DNA of 12,291 bases from the NCBI GenBank assembly GCA_964639525.1, contig CAZXDS010000100.1, positions 1 through 12,291 on the forward strand. The letters run 5' to 3'. A program made the position numbers and the translations under genes. The DNA comes from CAZXDS01 sp964639525. GTDB lineage: Bacteria > Bacteroidota > Ignavibacteria > Ignavibacteriales > Melioribacteraceae. Shown one piece after another: positions 7,105 through 12,291 of this stretch (positions are counted from its first letter, which is position 1; every line of letters starts with the position of its first letter). A model generated the notes under the pieces. That model saw only the letters and a program-made list of their open reading frames with translations. It made no database searches and had not been told where the DNA came from.

Positions 7105-8439
7105 TTAATGTTTTAAAACAGCATCTCCGAATTTCTTTGTAATTTTAATTCCAACTTTCTCCAAAAACTTAGTTGGCAATTCTCCCCCTGCAAAGATGTA
7201 AACCAAATCATTTTTAATTTTTATCTTTTCATCCCCATTGACTATCAGTTCAACAGAATCCTCAAATATTTCCTTCACACTTGAATTATAAATTATTTTA
7301 ACTTTTCCGGATTCAATTGCACCGGATATTTTTGTAAGATTATTCGGTTTAATTCTTCCGAATTTATCTTTTCTATAAGACAGTGTAACGTTAGTATTAC
7401 TACTTTCTTCGGATAACAACAGCGCTGATTCAACGGCAGAATCTCCTCCCCCAACCACAAGGACTTCACTGTCTGAAATTAGTTCCGGTTCAATCAGCCG
7501 ATAAGATACTTTTTCCAGATTCTCACCAGGTACATTTAATTTGCGAGGGGAACCTCTTCTTCCTGTTGTCAATAATATTTTTTGCGACGAATACAAATTT
7601 TTATTGGTCGAAACTTTGAAAACATTTTCACTACTTGATATATTTTCAACTTTTTCGTTTTCATTAATTACTATATTATTTAAGTTCAATACATCATTCC
7701 ATATTTCAAGCAACTCATCTTTTGTCATTTCGGTACGATTTATTTTTCCGTATAATGGCAGTTCCATAGGACGAGTCATGATAATTTTTTTTCTTGGGAA
7801 AGAATAAACCGTACCGCCAAGTGAATCTTGTTCAATAGTAACGAATTTTAGTCCATTCTTTTTTGCCTGTAGTGAAGCGGCTATTCCCGCCGGTCCGCTT
7901 CCAATTATTACTAAATCAAATTCGGCGGAAGAACTATTAGAAACAGATTTTGTAAGATTCATTACCGCTTGTTTTCCTTGTTTTACAGCATTTTTAATTA
8001 ATCCCATACCGCCAAGCTCTCCGGCAATAAACAATCCCTGAATATTCGATTCAAAATTATGACTTACGTGCGGAAGATCTACACCGCGTTTTTCTGTTCC
8101 AATACATAATGTAATTGCCTCCACAGGGCAAGCATGAAAACATGCGCCGTGTCCGACACAACGCGAAGCATTTATGGTAGTTGCCTTCCCATTTTGAATT
8201 CCAAGAATGTCCTTTTCAGGGCAAGCTGAAATACATGCACCGCTTTGAATACACGAACCGATATCAACAACCGGATGTAGTGATACGGGTTCATACAAAC
8301 CATATTCTTTAGCTTTTTTAATTTTCTCACCAACTTCGGCGGATTTTTTCTTTTCTCTTCGCAAATAGAAAAACAGAATTGCAAAAAAAATGATCCCCGA
8401 AAAAGCATAAGCAGCACTATTTTCTAAAAATGATTCCAT
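7105..8439 (-). CDS. Membrane-anchored FAD/NAD(P) oxidoreductase with two atypical Fe-S motifs
   Basis: The 444-aa product has one N-terminal membrane helix (about 11-26) followed by RREKKK, which by the positive-inside rule places the rest in the cytoplasm. Two ferredoxin-like motifs follow, CIQSGACISACP (63-74) and CVGHGACFHACP (94-105). In each, the usual second Cys is replaced, by Ser66 and His97. Residues 135-159 (GLFIAGELGG...) resemble the FAD-contacting C-terminal segment of pyridine-nucleotide oxidoreductases, here placed before the main domain. The FAD site GSGPAG is at 180-185 and the NAD(P) site GGGDSA at 330-335. The fold resembles thioredoxin reductase/YpdA-type proteins but lacks the redox CxxC. 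The start lies 1 nt after the TPR gene stop, so translational coupling is likely. It probably exchanges electrons between NAD(P)H and the adjacent b-type cytochrome. Direction and nucleotide preference are unknown. Confidence 0.87.
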   Translation of the reverse strand: MESFLENSAAYAFSGIIFFAILFFYLRREKKKSAEVGEKIKKAKEYGLYEPVSLHPVVDIGSCIQSGACISACPEKDILGIQNGKATTINASRCVGHGACFHACPVEAITLCIGTEKRGVDLPHVSHNFESNIQGLFIAGELGGMGLIKNAVKQGKQAVMNLTKSVSNSSSAEFDLVIIGSGPAGIAASLQAKKNGLKFVTIEQDSLGGTVYSFPRKKIIMTRPMELPLYGKINRTEMTKDELLEIWNDVLNLNNIVINENEKVENISSSENVFKVSTNKNLYSSQKILLTTGRRGSPRKLNVPGENLEKVSYRLIEPELISDSEVLVVGGGDSAVESALLLSEESSNTNVTLSYRKDKFGRIKPNNLTKISGAIESGKVKIIYNSSVKEIFEDSVELIVNGDEKIKIKNDLVYIFAGGELPTKFLEKVGIKITKKFGDAVLKH

Positions 8440-8440
8440 A

Positions 8441-9064
8441 TTATTTATTTAATCTAACTAATGATGATTTAGCCAATTTAGCCTGTTCAGAATTTGGAAA
8501 ATTCGTAATTATTTTATTCCAAATATCAGAAGCTTTATTTTTATTTCCATTGGAAGCATAAATAGCACCCAAATTATATTGCCCTGCCAGATTATCGGGA
8601 TAATATTTTAATAATTGTTGTGTGTAAAATTCAGCATTTTTTAAATCCCTCATATTGTAAAAGACAAAAGTCAAATCCAAAAGAATATCTTTTCTTTTTT
8701 TGTCTATGGTTAATATTCGTTTATAATAATCTATTGCTTCCGATTGCTTATGTGATGCAGACAATAGTTGGGCATATTTTTTTATGCTTACGGTATCATC
8801 AGGAACTTTTGTAATTTGCTTTTTCAACATTTCCATTTCGTGAATAAAACCTTTTGTAACATTATTTTTGCTTGGTACCGGTTTTGTAGTATTCAATTTA
8901 TTGTGTATTTCATCCTTCGGCATTCGTGCATTATCACTGATATTTATTGTCTTATGCAGCTCAGCATCCGAATCCGAACTCTTCTCATTGCGAGTCGAAA
9001 GCCAAATAGCAAATACTATAAATACAAACAAACCACCGTATAAATATTTCATTTTATTTTTCAT
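8441..9064 (-). CDS. Membrane-anchored TPR protein
   Basis: The 207-aa product has a basic N-terminus (MKNKMK) and one membrane helix (about 7-22), then a polar, low-complexity linker. About three tetratricopeptide repeats occupy residues 88-200, recognisable by SEAIDYYKRIL, NAEFYTQQLLKYYPDN and KASDIWNKIITNFPNS. The topology predicts a periplasmic TPR domain. It lies 9 nt after the cytochrome b gene, with GAGGA just before the ATG, and 1 nt before the flavoprotein gene. TPR proteins bind other proteins, so a role in assembling the multiheme complex or presenting apocytochromes is plausible. The sequence does not single out a partner. An alternative start at Met5 is possible. Confidence 0.8.
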   Translation of the reverse strand: MKNKMKYLYGGLFVFIVFAIWLSTRNEKSSDSDAELHKTINISDNARMPKDEIHNKLNTTKPVPSKNNVTKGFIHEMEMLKKQITKVPDDTVSIKKYAQLLSASHKQSEAIDYYKRILTIDKKRKDILLDLTFVFYNMRDLKNAEFYTQQLLKYYPDNLAGQYNLGAIYASNGNKNKASDIWNKIITNFPNSEQAKLAKSSLVRLNK

Positions 9065-9073
9065 AATTCCTCA

Positions 9074-9949
9074 CTAAAAAATCCATTTATATCCAAAGGT
9101 TATTGCAACACCAACGTGAACAAGCATAACGATGAGCATCAAAATTGCAAATGGCAAATGGAAAACATGCCAATAACCAAACAACTGCTGCATAGATTTA
9201 AGTAGTGCAATTTTTCTACTTAACACAATTTTTGATTTACCAATTCGTATCACTTTTTTTACATTATGTTTACCAATATTATTGCTATGCATATTCTTTT
9301 TAACTTGCATCAATATTTTTCTATTATAAAAATACGATGAGATTATTGTCGATAATATTTTCGATAACTTAATACCGGATTTATTATTTGCAAAAGAAAT
9401 ATTGTCAATCAGCGCGTAAGTTTCTTCTTTTAGATTAAATTCTTTACGCAATTTTATTGTAATGTCCGAATTCATTTTCTGCAACTCTGAAAAATCAAGC
9501 TCATTTCCCTGTATCGTACGAGGTATTTGAATGTAAATATAACGACCTACAACACCGCTTGCAACAACAGCGATCATACTCCAAAAACTTACTGTAACTA
9601 TTCCGTTAAACTTAAATGATGTGTGGAAAAGAACAAAAATAGGACCTAATGTACAAAGGAAAATATGAAATTCCAGCCAATGTTTTAATACGCCCCAGTT
9701 TGAAAACATCCGCATTCTTTTACGCATCATATAACTGGCAACACCAACAAGCATCATTAGTGAACCGATAATGCCAAGACCGTGTCCAATTAGTCCACTT
9801 GGTTTTAACAATTTATGTAGCGGATTAAAAAACCTCTCGGTAATCGGGATTGAATAATAACCGTACCCGAGGTACACTAATATAAAAGTTGATAGTACAA
9901 CTATTGATATTAATAAACTAATAAATATTTTATGGACTGTGTTACTCAT
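9074..9949 (-). CDS. Bis-heme b-type membrane cytochrome, ferric reductase/NOX-like arrangement
   Basis: The 291-aa product has five predicted membrane helices (about 8-28, 54-73, 92-112, 118-141, 250-277). Helix 3 carries His95 and His109, and helix 5 carries His254 and His268, each pair separated by exactly 13 residues. Paired H-x13-H motifs in helices 3 and 5 are the known way the ferric reductase/NOX domain binds two stacked hemes b. Further His residues are H56 in helix 2, and H90 and H251 at helix edges. The basic YMMRKRMRMF segment between helices 2 and 3, and a basic loop of about 108 residues between helices 4 and 5, both face the cytoplasm by the positive-inside rule. The loop could dock the flavoprotein. 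The ATG at 9949 is chosen over an in-frame TTG at 9958; neither has a strong ribosome site. It is the first gene of the run. The family assignment rests on spacing and topology, not on a search. Confidence 0.8.
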   Translation of the reverse strand: MSNTVHKIFISLLISIVVLSTFILVYLGYGYYSIPITERFFNPLHKLLKPSGLIGHGLGIIGSLMMLVGVASYMMRKRMRMFSNWGVLKHWLEFHIFLCTLGPIFVLFHTSFKFNGIVTVSFWSMIAVVASGVVGRYIYIQIPRTIQGNELDFSELQKMNSDITIKLRKEFNLKEETYALIDNISFANNKSGIKLSKILSTIISSYFYNRKILMQVKKNMHSNNIGKHNVKKVIRIGKSKIVLSRKIALLKSMQQLFGYWHVFHLPFAILMLIVMLVHVGVAITFGYKWIF

Positions 9950-10198
9950 GATAACCAAATATTATTATTGGAAAATTAAAAAGAATTTCTTTTGATATAA
10001 TTTTACAGATTGATAAAACTTTTTCAGTTGAAAACTAATAAATTATAATTTTAATAGTATCAATTGTTATATAGTATAGCCCTTAAATAAAAATAAGTAG
10101 GAATTTTTACATACTAAAATAACAAATAATCAGACAAGATGTATGCTTTGTATCACAAATTTTTATTTTTTTTGTAAAGATTTATTCAAATCAATTTT

Positions 10199-10258
10199 TC
10201 CGCCTACATCCTCTCCCGTCAGAGCCGGACAGGCTTTTAAGAGAGGACAGAGCTGAGT
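10199..10258. other. GC-rich island with inverted repeats in the intergenic region
   Basis: This block is about 58% G+C by hand count, in a region that is otherwise mostly A/T. CCTCTC at 10210-10215 can pair with GAGAGG at 10241-10246, enclosing AGCC/GGCT. GGACAG and CAGAGC each occur twice as direct repeats. It lies 120-180 bp upstream of the pruA ATG and could be a structured leader RNA or a remnant of a small repeat element. I do not recognise a known riboswitch class in it. Confidence 0.4.
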
Positions 10259-10368
10259 CTTTAATTAAATCAAAATCCGATCTCAGATTCTGTAAAAAAC
10301 CAATTTAGATTATGTATAATTTTCCTTAATTTTGAATTATAAAATTTTTATAAAACTATATTACTTTG

Positions 10369-10375
10369 AAGGAGA
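10369..10375 (+). promoter_or_regulatory. Shine-Dalgarno site of pruA
   Basis: AAGGAGA lies 5 nt before the ATG at 10381. It falls directly on the codons after the in-frame TTG at 10366, so the ATG is the real start. Confidence 0.85.
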
Positions 10376-10380
10376 TAATT

Positions 10381-12012
10381 ATGAGCAATGCAATTTTTAA
10401 GGTTCCTATGCCGATTAACGAACCGATTAAATCCTACGCACCAGGCACAAAAGAAAGAGAAGAATTAAAAGCGAAATTAACAGAATTACAATCCAAGCAA
10501 ATTGAAGTACCGCTAATTATTGGAGGTAAGGAAGTTAGAACCGGTAACCTTGGCAAAATGAGAATTCCGCACAACCACTCACACGTTCTTGGCACATATC
10601 ACAAAGCCGGAAAAGACGAAGTTCAAATGGCAATTGATGCTGCACTTGAAGCAAGAAAAACTTGGGCTGATATGCCGTGGGAACAGCGTGCTGCAATATT
10701 CTTAAAAGCTGCCGATTTACTTGCCGGACCTTGGCGGGCAACTTTAAATGCTGCAACAATGTTGGGACAATCAAAAACAGCTATTCAGGCAGAAATTGAT
10801 GCGGCTTGCGAACTAATTGATTTTTGGAGATTCAACGCATATTATATGTCCCAAATAATAGCGGACCAGCCATATTCCCCTGCCGGAATGTGGAATCGTG
10901 TTGAATACAGAGCTTTGGAAGGTTTTGTTTTTGCAGTAACGCCTTTTAACTTTACTTCTATTGCAGGTAATTTACCAACTGCTCCTGCACTTGTTGGCAA
11001 TGTAGCTTTGTGGAAACCGGCATCAAGTGCTGTTTATTCGGCATATTTCTTAATGCAGTTATTTAAAGAAGCAGGATTTCCTGACGGAGTAATTAATTTT
11101 ATTCCCGGTTCGGGTGCAAGTGTTGGTAATCCGGTTTTAGCAAGCCCCGACTTAGCCGGAATACATTTTACCGGTTCAACCGCAACATTTCAAAGCATGT
11201 GGAAAACCGTAGGAAACAACATTACAAATGCAAAATATTATCCTCGTATTGTTGGTGAAACCGGTGGTAAGGATTTTATTTTTGCACACAATACTGCTGA
11301 TGTTAACGCACTTGTTGTAGCTGCCCTTCGCGGCTCTTTTGAATATCAAGGGCAAAAATGTTCCGCTGCTTCAAGAATGTTTATTCCACAATCACGATAT
11401 GATGAATTCAAAGAAAAATATGTTGCCCAAGTTGCAAAAATTAAAATGGGAGATGCTAATGATTTTTCTAATTTTATGACCGCAGTTATTGATAAAGGTG
11501 CATTCGACAGCATTACCGAATATATTAAATATGCAGCAGAAAGCGACGAAGCTGAATTTATTACCGGCGGAAATTACGACGATAGTAAAGGATACTTTAT
11601 TGAACCGACAACAATAGTTACAACAAATCCTAAATTCAAAACAATGGTTGAAGAAATATTCGGACCCGTTTTAACTATTTTTGTTTACAAAGATGATAAG
11701 TTTGATGAAACTTTAGAACTTTGTAATTCAAGCACGCAATATGCTTTAACCGGTGCAATTTGGTCGCAGGATAGGAATATATTGATTAAAATGTCCGACA
11801 AACTAAGAAATGCAGCCGGCAATTTTTATATTAACGATAAACCAACGGCAGCGGTTGTTGGTCAGCAACCTTTCGGCGGCGGGCGTGCTTCCGGCACAAA
11901 CGATAAAGCCGGCAGTGCAATGAATATTCTTCGTTGGATGTCTGCAAGAACATTGAAAGAAACTTTCAATCCGCCTAAAGATTGGACTTATCCGTTTATG
12001 AATGAAGAATAA
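10381..12012 (+). CDS. pruA: L-glutamate gamma-semialdehyde (1-pyrroline-5-carboxylate) dehydrogenase
   Basis: The 543-aa product is an aldehyde dehydrogenase that oxidises L-glutamate 5-semialdehyde, formed from 1-pyrroline-5-carboxylate, to L-glutamate with NAD+. This is the second step of proline catabolism in the cytoplasm. The length matches the stand-alone, type-1 P5C dehydrogenase family of about 540 aa. Visible motifs are GFVFAVTPFNFTSIAGNLP (181-199), WKPASSAVYSA (211-221), the FTGSTATF segment (263-270), the general-base Glu293 in GETGGK, the catalytic Cys327 in GQKCSA, and EEIFGPVL nearer the C-terminus. All catalytic residues are present. It stands alone in the window, transcribed away from the cytochrome run, and is followed by its own terminator. 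No proline dehydrogenase is in view. No functional link to the electron-transfer genes is evident. Confidence 0.95.
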   Translation: MSNAIFKVPMPINEPIKSYAPGTKEREELKAKLTELQSKQIEVPLIIGGKEVRTGNLGKMRIPHNHSHVLGTYHKAGKDEVQMAIDAALEARKTWADMPWEQRAAIFLKAADLLAGPWRATLNAATMLGQSKTAIQAEIDAACELIDFWRFNAYYMSQIIADQPYSPAGMWNRVEYRALEGFVFAVTPFNFTSIAGNLPTAPALVGNVALWKPASSAVYSAYFLMQLFKEAGFPDGVINFIPGSGASVGNPVLASPDLAGIHFTGSTATFQSMWKTVGNNITNAKYYPRIVGETGGKDFIFAHNTADVNALVVAALRGSFEYQGQKCSAASRMFIPQSRYDEFKEKYVAQVAKIKMGDANDFSNFMTAVIDKGAFDSITEYIKYAAESDEAEFITGGNYDDSKGYFIEPTTIVTTNPKFKTMVEEIFGPVLTIFVYKDDKFDETLELCNSSTQYALTGAIWSQDRNILIKMSDKLRNAAGNFYINDKPTAAVVGQQPFGGGRASGTNDKAGSAMNILRWMSARTLKETFNPPKDWTYPFMNEE

Positions 12013-12039
12013 TTATTTCCAAATTTCTGAATAAAAAAC

Positions 12040-12076
12040 AAAACCCAATTCAATTAATTTGAATTGGGTTTTTTAA
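12040..12076 (+). terminator. Rho-independent terminator of pruA
   Basis: A perfect 14-bp stem (12040-12053 with 12059-12072) encloses a 5-nt loop, and the 3' side runs into six T residues. It begins 28 nt after the pruA stop codon. An A-rich 5' flank could let it also work for transcripts from the opposite side. Confidence 0.9.
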
Positions 12077-12291
12077 TTAATATTTTACCGTCTCTTATCC
12101 AAAGAATACTACGGAAAAGAAACGGCATTAGATTGAGTTTACCGTAAATTAACATTGAAAACAAACACCGTATCGCAATTTAAACTTACAAACAAAAACT
12201 GCGAAGCAGTTTAATTTACAATAGCCACGAATGAAATTCGTAGATTTTGAATGAAAAGAAGATAAAACAACTGCGGAGCAGTTGAATTTTG
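12077..12291. other. Non-coding tail with three small hairpins
   Basis: I see no coding sequence here. Three perfect inverted repeats with 3-nt centres occur at 12196-12212 (7-bp stem, GAA loop), 12227-12241 (6-bp stem, GAA loop) and 12268-12284 (7-bp stem, GGA loop). The first and third share an ACTGC/GCAGT stem core. They may belong to a dispersed short repeat family or a structured RNA; the window is too short to tell. Confidence 0.5.

Larger units (their letters stand above)
9950..10380. promoter_or_regulatory. Divergent intergenic region
   Basis: These 431 bp separate the electron-transfer run (minus) from pruA (plus) and must contain both promoters. No gene is visible. On the plus strand, TATAAT at 10315-10320 is a -10-like element, but no good -35 partner is seen at the expected distance. 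I could not identify a convincing promoter for the minus strand. A GC-rich island at 10199-10258 is listed separately. The rest is very AT-rich. Confidence 0.6.

Noticed and set aside
10199..10260. Glycine riboswitch or another known riboswitch
   Set aside because: Short GGACAGA and GGGAGAG words recall the glycine aptamer, but they lie in the wrong order and on opposite strands, and no full aptamer core is present.

Overview
The window is AT-rich DNA with two 100-N scaffold gaps, so it is probably a draft or metagenome assembly. Strong Shine-Dalgarno sites, an outer-membrane barrel ending in Phe, and CxxCH-rich proteins of the type I associate with Ignavibacteriota/Bacteroidota-Chlorobi bacteria suggest a Gram-negative of that group. 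This taxonomic call is moderate, based on recalled protein style and not on any search.

Minus strand, 9949 to 62, is one tight run of seven genes. In transcription order they encode: (1) a five-helix membrane protein with two H-x13-H pairs, the signature of a bis-heme b cytochrome of the ferric reductase/NOX type; (2) a membrane-anchored periplasmic TPR protein; (3) a membrane-anchored flavoprotein with two unusual Fe-S motifs; (4) a 20-CxxCH cytochrome c; (5) a 12-CxxCH cytochrome c broken by an assembly gap; (6) a cytochrome c with at least 34 CxxCH motifs, containing a 210-bp tandem repeat array and the other assembly gap; (7) an outer-membrane beta-barrel. Spacings are 9, 1, 23, -22, 87 and 6 nt, so a single operon is likely.

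Read together, the run describes a complete electron path across both membranes: NAD(P)H, FAD/Fe-S, two hemes b in the inner membrane, at least 66 hemes c in the periplasm, and an outer-membrane pore. The component types are seen in the sequence. The connected pathway, its direction and its terminal partner are inference. I do not recognise the cluster as one of the named conduits (Mtr, Omb/Oma, Cbc).

The two gaps can be interpreted from their flanks. Gap 5103-5202 is bounded by the same exact 55-bp sequence on both sides. Collapsing gap and duplicate restores a single reading frame (322 aa). Gap 2564-2663 falls in the 210-bp repeat array. A true length of 65 bp, or 65 plus a multiple of 210, restores both repeat phase and reading frame (865 aa minimum).

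A 431-bp intergenic region (9950-10380) separates this run from the divergent plus-strand gene pruA (10381-12012), encoding L-glutamate gamma-semialdehyde dehydrogenase. A clear intrinsic terminator follows it. The last 215 bp are non-coding and carry three small triloop hairpins.
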